From contig CALMYQ010000223.1 in NCBI GenBank assembly GCA_937873655.1, positions 1-64,000 on the forward strand: a DNA stretch of 64,000 nt, in the 5' to 3' direction. Every line of letters starts with the position of its first letter. Position 1 is the stretch's first letter. The translations under genes were made by a program, and so were the position numbers. The notes under the pieces were generated by a model. It saw only the letters and a list, made by a program, of their open reading frames with translations. It searched no databases and was not told where the DNA came from. Below, piece after piece: positions 19,901-24,629 of this stretch. Source of the DNA: an uncultured Lewinella sp. Its GTDB lineage: Bacteria; Bacteroidota; Bacteroidia; Chitinophagales; Saprospiraceae.

Positions 19901-20574
19901 CGCCATATGCCTTTGCTTTTTACAACCCGGTCACCTTCCAGGACCCGGACGGCAATATGCCAGGCGATCAGTTTAGCAGCGCAGATGCGGCAGCTACCGA
20001 TTTCGGGGCGAATTACAACGGAAAATACATCTTGCGCAGGAAGCCCTACACCGGCAAAGTCTATCGATTAGGCAACGGCCAATACACTTACCGGATCACG
20101 CCCAAAGCGGGCAGGCTTTCGGGCCGGGGCGTCGTTGCCGATCTGAAAACCGGCCGTTCGAGCAGCGGGCCGACCAAGCGACCGCGGTACAATTCCTCTG
20201 CGAACGGAACACTGGTCAGGACCACCCCCGGATGGTTGTGGAATTGGAAGCGCACCCTCAGCCGCAACATGCCGAGCGACCCCAAACGGGCAGACCGGGT
20301 GAACCGCATTTCGCCTTTCGGTACAGACGAACAGGATACGGAAAAAATCAAGGGAAACTGGCGCAATTTCAAGGTGGAGGATAACGGCAAGTCCGTCAGG
20401 CGGCAATTCATCGACAATACGATAGACAACCTGGGAGTCGACCGCAAGAAAATCAACCGGCAATTCAGGTACAACCCGGTCAACAACCCGACGACGGAGG
20501 CCCGGCCCGAGAACCGGCGGCGATCGAATAATCTGCGGGTTCGGTTCAGGATTCAGGAGAATGGGCGGAAGTGA
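10909..20574 (+). CDS. giant SpvB / FG-GAP / RHS-repeat protein (Tc-toxin-like)
   Basis: 3221 residues from ATG 10909; the frame is open further upstream, but that part overlaps the preceding gene. Order: hydrophobic export signal (about 1-20); SpvB-like module near 430-560 (APDLSINYTSE, GLGWSLEIPSIG); calcium-binding-like VCBS/FG-GAP motifs of the form D-x-N-G-D-G near 807, 888, 1480, 1594, 1669 and 1774; many YD/RHS repeats from about 2060 to 2730; a Pro-rich linker near 2840-2890; and the RHS core (GLYYYGARYYDP, WLGVDPMA) near 2960-2990. The unique C-terminal 210 residues start DUF4329-like, then become basic. Such proteins form cocoon-like shells that carry a C-terminal effector. No T9SS tail is present. 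Effector activity is unproven. Confidence 0.85.
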   Translation: MKTTAISILYYFLFHFSFGPGVGHFQSVRHPTSPDAAATYNADIPLGFIGTDKTNPVDDPYDNIFHVTLPDHPGADSEVRLTYRLKGVQDHTALARSINDQPSAGGYLINKTDTWTTQTEILEASWLRKGDNVIRFKTPETVDIRAEIRDVRLVVAPKNKSGSKLAVDLPDNRFYGNIAYLKGRLDQGATLFIEGKQVHFEQGSFEWLGEKEQDSGDQWNIHLKAVLAGGETISRMITLERQPAADYALPLSAKGRIAAGRFEVDRANRLQTAGASISVNRRAMCADALIAIAPLREIDLPPLGADLINVTRYNAGYRFLPDGTVFNEVANLEIDYDPALIPKGYTAADIQTFFFDEDSRKWVALSRDSLLEQARKLRSQTTHFTDFINGIIRAPESPQTQGFTPTSIQDLETADPSEGIVPIEPPTANNMGTANLHFPIKLPAGRKGMAPDLSINYTSEIANSWLGLGWSLEIPSIGVETRWGVPRFLAGKETETYLFNGDQLTPVAHRGVLKDRTGNEKVFHPRVEGSFNRIVRHGSTPKEYWWEITDKTGTRQFYGGLPGQGPLTDAVLRDRNGNIAFWALVETRDPDDNFIRYEYNTVQDPGVPGGTVPGQQLYPARITYTGHGTEAGKYSVTFLRDRQLGEPKRPDIEIDARLGFKQVTADLLRKIEVRFKDNLIRTYELTYTQGAFYKSLLKSIAEIDKEGKEFYRNEMDYFDDVRRQGAYQPYGTTIAIPVRDDHVEGEILTPFPWTNGETSVLGGSKSSSFSAGLAVTVGPLGNPFAKTNTAGGNYNYGESSSQGLISFVDITGDGLPDKVYAKPNGGLVYRPNLGIPYPADQLFGAEAPLNMNQFEQSKTVSNSVGAEAHPGIAFVGYTYTDAKTNTPVYFIDLNGDGLIDIANNEKGYFSFITENGQGHPAFSTLSTDTPSPIVEGNLTDVAPPPPTPEELDSLIDEFPLHDLVRMWQAPCDGVVSLDAPIQLIEDTSPASQAYNKKDGMGVSIQFKNNVLWKQTIAPDNFQPVVPNVNAVSNIQVKKGERFYFRLQSINNGLYDQVKWDPEITYSTIDTGYIDANGRRIFRYKASEDYLLASRQIASMPFDGVIRVKGGFHKPVTSDSIMLQAVKGNQIIWSRTYNWDEAADEDIDLDGMPVSVVANQEVMFRVYCATNIDWAAISWKPMIYYESTTNGQPVNGLDFMPAVAFTMFNNLVTKTPVWHAADSMTFDIKPKIVLSPVPPAVKTFDITLSVKGVNKLYGETTFTYAQGNLTGVTPISLTIPKGDSVYFEYFIQDDLAADDDFNADLTVDTARVEWNNNGNPGFAAAGVFAKTPEKDVIFGPLYRGWGHFAYNGNRDRADLPINEADLKLDEYMVDEDIEDIENPDDISGQFDVKTTKFIILIADPKSGTWMGYDNLTYLDGMVMSSSRLGEDDITGSSFVSIGTDCKYAPIKVSKSSTHSFTGGAYISGGYTESTTTSVTDFVDMNGDRYPDIVHPNRIIYTNSRGGLDESSSYSLGNHTATSYAIGAGIAGNPGNSNTSNSGNGAGVGSNRSSVRSKAGSGRLDYNSKEATESASSMAGFSGNINVDNDRAEHSWMDINGDGLPDKVYRNGNAALNMGYWFAPAEPWGFQEIRSGQSMDFGAGLGVNLFNGSFEAGTSSSLTINMSTTGMQDVNGDGLVDLIMAQSLGEQTLHNITKNAIEGLIPKENIRVRLNTGNGFAPPVEWPGVSTLDEGSSSAESVNFAITGCIPILVVRICFNPSTSAGRAVSRQKNQFNDLDGDGFPDFLQSENDGNLTAKFSTIGRTNMLKRVQRPLGAAFDIDYTIGGNTYDLPFGKWTMSSLEIEDGLAGDGADRMKYAFTYEDGVYDRHERTFNGFQTVNTRELDTENADQAYRVQTETYYTRNYYNKGLIRSESTSDSDGNKFSETLYTYEFRDTRTGEPLPSGFEKSDSSTVFPALVQTRHFYYEGQADPGLETQTAYDYDNFGNLVKYTDTGDGTQEDQLIAHIDYHHKPNLYLHAVPASITVETAEGEVRKRESSIDNSGNITRIRSFLDDGSAAQTDLSYDEYGNLTRVLRPANEKGERLSFDYTLDDEVHTYVVNTVDGYGYSSSATYDYEFGQLLRSTDLKEQEMAFAIDARGRVTAMTGPYELAAGKPYTIAYEYHPEATVPYALTRHYDPGHDSDIDTWSFVDGLMRPVQVKKTGALFAGAGADDQLTTIVSGRVAFDAFGRVTKTWYPTTENPGQEAQFNPGYDNTAPTVSTFDVMDRELTITLPDGAKVVNAYGFGVDRTGYTGFKTATADPLGHLRETITDVKGRIRETADYGDNGPILTGYRYNALSELLKVLDTDENETVYGYDHLGRQISVDQPDGGLTEFTFDHAGNLTRKVTANIRAEIPDGAILYSYDKERLTTIDYPKQYQNKVQLHYGEPGAKHFRSGEVWLVEDAGGGREFFFDPLGETIKTIRTIMTSEGNVRTFVSEAEYDTWGRVQTMTYPDGEKVEYEYNRAGKLRSMKSVKGQDNYTIVKQLGYDRFEDRAFSLYGNGVATRYEYDPQRRWLSKMQAQTPTGRKFIDNQYTYDAVSNLLRLENKAPSAADKPGGPATQTYTYDPLYRLTSAEGTWKGATTTSAYSLNMTYDQLNNILSKQQTQTFDGTEDKATTYSYDYWYDGDLPHAATGIGNRELGYDANGNMKRWSDPDDHKEGAIVWDEENRMAGISNDGYISQYTYDAGGERAVKSHRSGRGVFVNGAPVGASAVNHNSNYTAYISPYLVANETNFTKHYYIGDERVLSRIGTGEFNNDYWYFRGITAGNKNYVLRMQLLQKAYWEYIQQLGIPPGPPTLPHNVYPIPVPDSLANYDNTIPSGWPQPIPIDPNGPPGPPTLQQYTTLDNDSVTAGYGFTGTGAPKEINQFYYHSDQVGSAAYVTDLNGEVRQHQEYTPFGETFADEHAYTETQPYLFNAKELDEETGLYYYGARYYDPKASVWLGVDPMAGDMPSWSPYAFAFYNPVTFQDPDGNMPGDQFSSADAAATDFGANYNGKYILRRKPYTGKVYRLGNGQYTYRITPKAGRLSGRGVVADLKTGRSSSGPTKRPRYNSSANGTLVRTTPGWLWNWKRTLSRNMPSDPKRADRVNRISPFGTDEQDTEKIKGNWRNFKVEDNGKSVRRQFIDNTIDNLGVDRKKINRQFRYNPVNNPTTEARPENRRRSNNLRVRFRIQENGRK
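10967..11001. repeat. perfect 35-bp palindrome inside the RHS gene 5' end
   Basis: CGGGTGTCGGACACTTT (10967-10983) is followed by one C and then its exact reverse complement (10985-11001). It starts 58 bp after the ATG of the giant RHS gene, just behind the signal-peptide hydrophobic core, and stays in frame. In mRNA it would fold into a 17-bp hairpin with almost no loop. It looks like a REP-type palindromic element inserted into the coding sequence, or a strong hairpin acting on early translation. Confidence 0.9.
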
Positions 20575-21189
20575 TGCTGCCACGCTGAGGCGTGGTGGAT
20601 GCTGGATGTCGGATGCTGGATGTCGGATGCCGGGAGGTGTATGCAGCGGCTTTCAGGCGGCCTGTTGGAAGGTTTGCACCGGATAGAGCTACGGAGATTA
20701 TTAGTTCTTGTTTTTAAAACTTTTTGAAATTAATATTTGTAAGTTAAAAATTAATGTTTATATTTGTGTCCTACTAAATCCCAAACACCTTTTAGCCAGA
20801 TGCTTGGAGGTGGTCTTAAAGTTTGGATTCAGCGCGCTGGAAATAAGAGAACCGAGGCTCTGTTTAGGGCCCCGCACGCATACCCGAGAGTGGTGGTGCC
20901 TGCCTGCGCGAAGCCGGCAGCTTCGCTACGGCGGAGGCAGGGAAGGGTGGGCTTTTTTTCCCCACCCGTAATTACCAATAGGATTATTACTAAAAAAGAC
21001 CTGGCCGGCCGGCTCGAATTGCCGTATCAGCCGCCAATAAGGGTTTTATCCTATGCCTCAGCCTGCAAGGTTGCCGGCTTAAAGACTGGTTGACTCTGCC
21101 CTTCCGCCTATACTTTTTTGTGTTGTCCCCGTAAAATTTGGTAACTTCCGGACCAGTTCGGATGCATATACAAACCAAATCAATACGAT
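20575..21189. other. repeat-rich intergenic region with hairpins
   Basis: No supportable gene. It holds a short tandem repeat of GGATGCTGGATGTC (about 20597-20632), an AT-rich stretch (20700-20770), an imperfect inverted repeat built from CCTGCCTGCGCGAAG and CTTCGCTACGGCGGAGGCAGG (about 20900-20942), and a hairpin GGGTGGG/CCCACCC (20945-20967) whose loop is a T-run. The last could end transcription of the RHS gene, although the T-run is in the loop rather than after the stem. Upstream of DUF2911, TAAAATTTG (21132-21140) is near the TAnnTTTG consensus but has one extra base. Confidence 0.55.
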
Positions 21190-21723
21190 ATGAAAACAGA
21201 GATCACCAAGAGAATGCTGGTTGCCGTTCTCGCCATCTTTATGGTCAGCACCGGATTGCTGGCGCAGGACAAATCCAGCAGGCCCAGTCCGCCGGCGACA
21301 GCCAAGGGTATGATCGGCGACGCAACCGTCACCGTTGATTACAGCAGTCCCGCCGTAAAAGGGCGAAAGATCTGGGGCGACCTGGTTCCCTACGGCAAGG
21401 TATGGCGGGCCGGCGCCAACGAGGCAACCATCCTCGAAACGGACAAGGACCTGAAGATCAAAGGCAAGACCCTGCCCGCCGGCAAATACAGCCTTTTTGC
21501 GACACCGGGTGAAAAGAAATGGGAGATCATCCTGAACTCGGAAACCGGCCAATGGGGTGTCAAGCGCGGCGGCGAAGCCAACCGGGACCCGGCCAAAGAT
21601 GTGCTCAAGGTCATGGTCAAAGCCAAAAAGGCGGACATGCACGAGCGGTTGACCTACGAAGTCAACAAAAAAGGGATCGCCCTGATGTGGGATAAGATCT
21701 CTGTGCAGATCCCGGCCAAATGA
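21190..21723 (+). CDS. DUF2911 domain protein, secreted
   Basis: 177 residues. The signal peptide ends at LLAQD (about 27). The rest matches the DUF2911 pattern: VTVDYSSPAVKGRKIWG near 54-70, VPYGKVWRAGANEAT near 73-88 and LPAGKYSLFATPGEKKW near 100-116. The function of the family is unknown; it is widespread in Bacteroidota and predicted periplasmic. Its stop codon overlaps the ATG of the TfoX-like gene (ATGA), so the two are probably co-translated. Confidence 0.88.
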   Translation: MKTEITKRMLVAVLAIFMVSTGLLAQDKSSRPSPPATAKGMIGDATVTVDYSSPAVKGRKIWGDLVPYGKVWRAGANEATILETDKDLKIKGKTLPAGKYSLFATPGEKKWEIILNSETGQWGVKRGGEANRDPAKDVLKVMVKAKKADMHERLTYEVNKKGIALMWDKISVQIPAK

Positions 21724-22064
21724 TGGATCGACAATATACCATTGAACGGATCGCCCGCGTCTTGAATGACCGGCGGGCGCCGTTCATTCGGAAAAGCATG
21801 ATGGGCGGCGAAGCCTTCATGGTGGATGATAAAATGTGCGTCGGCATTTTCAGGGATGCCCTCATGGTCAGGATCGACCCAATAGAGGAAGAAAACCTGG
21901 CCGGCAAACCCGGGGCTGAACGCATGACCATGGCCGGCAAAACCATGAAAGGTTACCTCCTCATTGCCCCGGAAGGCTTTGATACCAATTCGGACCTGGA
22001 ATTCTGGGTGGACAAATGCCTGGCATTCAATCCTAAGGCGAAGGCTAGCAAGAAAAGAAAGTAG
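21720..22064 (+). CDS. TfoX/Sxy N-terminal domain family protein
   Basis: 114 residues. It has the TfoX-N pattern: RKSMMGGEAFMVDDKMCVGIF near 23-43, DALMVRID near 46-53, then a basic tail (KAKASKKRK). Stand-alone TfoX-N proteins are common, and their link to competence regulation is not established outside gammaproteobacteria. The start ATG (21720) overlaps the DUF2911 stop; a second ATG follows immediately. Dispersed repeat DNA begins right after its stop. Confidence 0.8.
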   Translation: MMDRQYTIERIARVLNDRRAPFIRKSMMGGEAFMVDDKMCVGIFRDALMVRIDPIEEENLAGKPGAERMTMAGKTMKGYLLIAPEGFDTNSDLEFWVDKCLAFNPKAKASKKRK

Positions 22065-22067
22065 TCA

Positions 22068-22316
22068 GTTAACAGTTGGCAGTTGGCAGTTGTCAGTTAA
22101 CAGTTGTCAGTTGTCAGTCCGGTAACTTCGACTTCGCTCAATTACCCGTTCGCCAGAGGCTCCGCCTCGCAGCGGCTACCCGCAAGTCTCCGACTTGCGA
22201 AAAAAGTACCCGTTCGCCCAAGGCATCGTACAAAACGATCGTACCCTGGAAACCGAACCGTTCGCCAGAGGCTCCGCCTCGCAGCGGCTACCCGCAAGTC
22301 TCCGACTTGCGAAATA
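22068..22316. repeat. dispersed CAGTTGGCAGT repeats and a duplicated ~56-bp element
   Basis: 22068-22115 is a run of CAGTTGGCAGTTGTCAGTTAAC-like units. A block of about 56 bp starting CCGTTCGCCAGAGGC occurs at about 22146-22202 and again, essentially unchanged, at about 22258-22315. Each copy carries two stem-loops with the same TCC loop: GAGGC-TCC-GCCTC and CGCAAGTC-TCC-GACTTGCG. Between the copies is a palindromic stretch around ACAAAACGATCGTA. No credible gene lies here (22065-22483). Confidence 0.8.
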
Positions 22317-22483
22317 AAACACCCGCCCGGCAACAAAGCCGAAATCGGAATGGACTGCCGGGAGGAAAGCACGGCCTGCTGCAATACCTGCCGCTCCATT
22401 TCAAAAGCAATAGCCCGCGTAAATGGCCCGGATCGGGTTGAATGTGAAAGCTGTCCGGTCATCGTAATTGGCAACACCCGGCT

Positions 22484-22576
22484 CTAAAGCGTTCTTTTGC
22501 CCGCAATTATAACGGTCTGGGCTATTGTGTTACCCAAGATCAGTGCCATCAAAAGAGTTAAGGCTTGTTTTTTCAT
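22484..22576 (-). CDS. 30-residue secreted small ORF downstream of DUF692
   Basis: ATG at 22576 begins 17 bp after the DUF692 stop codon on the same strand. The product starts MKKQALTLLMALILGNTIAQ, a clean Bacteroidota-type signal peptide with a plausible AQ cleavage site, and ends after ten more residues (TVIIAGKRTL) at a TAG. It may be the truncated 5' end of a larger exported protein destroyed by the adjacent repeats, or a genuine tiny peptide of the DUF692 operon. It has no Cys. Confidence 0.4.
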   Translation of the reverse strand: MKKQALTLLMALILGNTIAQTVIIAGKRTL

Positions 22577-22593
22577 ATCCAATCTTTATCCGT

Positions 22594-23721
22594 TCAAACA
22601 AATCCATGACGCCATTTTTGCGCTATCCGGACCGCGGTTTCCAGCATAGCAGGGTCCCAATCCTCGATTCGCCACTCCGTCTTGGCCAGACCGGAATGGC
22701 GAAGCAAGTTTTCCGCTGTCGCCACATCGGCAGCATTTTCCAGGATGTGCGATAATTCGCGCTGTTGCCGGTGCAGGGTTTCATCTTCCAGCGGCGGATC
22801 GTCGGGCAGTGGCGCCCTGACCACAAAATCATCCAATCCGGAAAAACGGTCAGCCCTGTTGGACTGGCTGACAATCGCAGACATTTTCCGAAAATCACAT
22901 CGAAAGGCAATTTTGTGCGTCTCCGTTTTCAAGCCCGCACCGAGTTGTTCGAGCACGACAAATTTCAGATTGGGGCACAACGGTATAGTTTTCTCCAACA
23001 ACCGGAATACCTCATCGGGCACGCTGTCATCGTGCGTATCCCGCCTGATCTTGCGGCCCGGCTGGACGGCAGCGTCCTCCCAACTGCCGCCGGAAATATG
23101 GATCTCCCGAACCCGGTGAAGGGGATATAGCCCGATCATTTCCTCAAAATCAACCTCAAAATTGTGCAGCTGGCAATAAAGGTTGTGCAGATCCAGGATG
23201 ATAAAACCGTTGACAGGCCCCACCAATTGTTCCAGGAACTCCCCATGGACCTTGACGGCTTCAACGGAATAGGCATAAGCCAGGTTTTCCAGTCCGATCG
23301 GCCGCCGGCATGCCTGCTGGATCCGCTTTAGCCTGTCCTGACCGATCGCAAGCGTGACCGGGTTGTAGGGAATGCTGATCGGAGCGCCGGCGTGAAAATT
23401 GTCCCCCGTCATGAACCCGAAATGTTCGGTGATATGATCAAACCGAAACCGCTCGGATAACCGGCCCAATTCCGTCAGCCATTTGGCCTGATCTTCCGAC
23501 CACCGTCCGGAAAACAGCGAAAAATATACGCCATGACCAACCAGCCTTCCTTCCCGGCCGTACGCATCCAACAACGCCTCAAACCAGGGCGGCATTCCGC
23601 CGGATTTGTACAGCGTATCAAACGACCATTCCAGGGCTTCCACTTCCGATGCTTCCAGCAAAGGCAGCGCAGCTTCCAGGATATCGGCATCGAGATTGCA
23701 GGAGATGGCAGGGTGGATCAT
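22594..23721 (-). CDS. DUF692 family multinuclear non-heme iron oxidase (MNIO), RiPP enzyme candidate
   Basis: 375 residues. TIM-barrel DUF692 metal-ligand motifs are all present: GHGVYFS (His63), DHITEHFGF (His96, Glu99, His100), GLENLAYAYS (Glu145), LDLHNLYCQLHNF (Asp177, His179, Asn180, His186), REIHISGGSW (Glu206, His208) and RDTHDDSVPDEVF (Asp228, His230, Asp231). Characterised members (MbnB, ChrH, TglH, bufferin enzymes) use a multi-iron site to modify Cys residues of small peptides. After the barrel (about 285 on) comes a C-terminal extension of about 90 residues of unknown role. No separate partner protein is seen nearby. The likely substrate is the Cys peptide at 24354-24551. Confidence 0.85.
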   Translation of the reverse strand: MIHPAISCNLDADILEAALPLLEASEVEALEWSFDTLYKSGGMPPWFEALLDAYGREGRLVGHGVYFSLFSGRWSEDQAKWLTELGRLSERFRFDHITEHFGFMTGDNFHAGAPISIPYNPVTLAIGQDRLKRIQQACRRPIGLENLAYAYSVEAVKVHGEFLEQLVGPVNGFIILDLHNLYCQLHNFEVDFEEMIGLYPLHRVREIHISGGSWEDAAVQPGRKIRRDTHDDSVPDEVFRLLEKTIPLCPNLKFVVLEQLGAGLKTETHKIAFRCDFRKMSAIVSQSNRADRFSGLDDFVVRAPLPDDPPLEDETLHRQQRELSHILENAADVATAENLLRHSGLAKTEWRIEDWDPAMLETAVRIAQKWRHGFV

Positions 23722-23958
23722 ATTTAGTCGTAAGTTGTAAGTCGTAAGTCCGGCTCCTGAGCACAGTCAAAGGGGAAGTCGTCAGTGGTCGGCAAATGGG
23801 GGTTTATGGTTGTTTGTTTTTGTTTATTGTCGTTGGCCCTCGAGAATGTTCAAAAAAGCGATTCTCACGCAAAGGTGCAAAGCTTTGATTTTCATCACGC
23901 TGCGGGCGTTAAAATCGGATTGACATAAAATTCTGAACGGTCTCTGGTTGCCTATCAC

Positions 23959-24106
23959 ACTACTGGACATTTTCCAAAACGGGCCGGATTATTAAGCCCT
24001 GCAGGGATTGATAAGCCGTTGGTCAGATAGGCTTAAAAATCCCTGCCTGCGACCGGCAGGCCTCCGGGCTTTTCAATCCGCTTTACGTAAAAAAATGTCC
24101 AGTAGT
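23959..24106. mobile_element. MITE-like 148-bp element with 15-bp terminal inverted repeats
   Basis: The ends are ACTACTGGACATTTT (23959-23973) and its exact complement AAAATGTCCAGTAGT (24092-24106). The interior continues the symmetry: CGGATTATTAAGCCC pairs with GGGCTTTTCAATCCG (12/15), and GCAGGGATTGATAAGCC with GGCTTAAAAATCCCTGC (15/17), so the whole element folds as one long imperfect hairpin. GGTTGCCTAT occurs on both sides (23946-23955 and 24109-24118), a possible target duplication offset by 2-3 bases. There is no internal ORF. It separates the DUF692 gene from the peptide gene. Confidence 0.7.
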
Positions 24107-24260
24107 ATGGTTGCCTATACCTTCTTCCGTAAAGCCTGCTGAGTCGCTATGGCGGGCAGAGCAATCATAAACCATTTTCAGTTGGCAGTCTCCAACGGAC
24201 GCCCAACCATCATAAACCATCATAAACAGCCATAAACCAAGATCAGCGAGGCAATTTAAC

Positions 24261-24353
24261 TCAAACCGATGCGATCAGAAAACCACCCATCAGGAAACCG
24301 TTCAACCATAATACCAAGCCGTATTCGGCAATCTGAGCCCGGAGAAAAAGACA
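24261..24353 (-). pseudogene. possible hydrophobic C-terminal remnant after the peptide gene
   Basis: Directly after the TAA of the Cys peptide, the same frame stays open for 30 codons and ends at TGA (24261-24263). It reads as a membrane-segment-like string (AEYGLVLWLNGFLMGGFLI). It has no start codon of its own. It could be the tail of a deleted membrane-protein gene between precursor and DUF692, or chance. Nothing else coding is seen in 23722-24353; short CGTAAGTTGTAAGT repeats precede the DUF692 start. Confidence 0.22.
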
Positions 24354-24551
24354 TTACCCCATACCGCAGGCCGGACAATTATCATAGACATGCCCTTGTT
24401 TGGAATGGTCAATCTGGCAATTCTCCACACAGGTCGACAGGTGGATCTCTTCGGTGTCGCCGGGCAGGTGGCAGGAGGAGGTGGATACGGAAACGGCGCT
24501 CAGCGCGATACCCGCTGCGATCGCATTCAAGAGTGTTTTGGAAAGGTTCAT
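24354..24551 (-). CDS. Cys-containing small peptide, likely MNIO RiPP precursor (chryseobasin-like)
   Basis: 65 residues from ATG 24551. It begins MNLSKTLLNAIAAGIALSAV, a leader with a hydrophobic, export-like stretch. Cys residues are at 27, 41, 45, 59 and 62, and the C-terminus is DNCPACGMG. A conserved-looking leader followed by a terminal CxxCGMG tail is how I recall chryseobasin-related MNIO-class precursors of Bacteroidota (from memory; not searched). The DUF692 enzyme gene lies downstream on the same strand, 632 bp away, with a MITE-like insertion between. The gene starts 78 bp after the histidine-kinase stop, so it may ride on the kdp transcript or have its own promoter in that gap. 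The first Cys could alternatively be read as a lipobox (STSSC). Confidence 0.7.
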   Translation of the reverse strand: MNLSKTLLNAIAAGIALSAVSVSTSSCHLPGDTEEIHLSTCVENCQIDHSKQGHVYDNCPACGMG

Positions 24552-24629
24552 TGTCTTGGTTTTGGAGGATAGACGCCGGTTAAGCACTGAATGGTTGGGT
24601 CGAAAAAACCGTTCGGTTGTATTCGGCCG

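Noticed and set aside
20945..20967. Canonical rho-independent terminator for the RHS gene
   Set aside because: The T-run is inside the loop rather than after the stem, so it is kept only as a hairpin.
20708..21093. Small plus-strand ORFs after the RHS gene as an immunity protein
   Set aside because: They pass through hairpins and repeats, overlap each other in different frames, and look like no protein family.
22351..22487. Cys-rich plus-strand ORF (six Cys) as another RiPP precursor
   Set aside because: It runs out of a repeat block, has no leader-like start and lies antisense to the secreted small ORF; no support beyond Cys content.
22594..23721. Sugar isomerase/xylose isomerase-like reading of the TIM-barrel protein
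   Set aside because: GLENLAYAYS, LDLHNLYCQLHNF and RDTHDDSVPDEVF are specific to DUF692.
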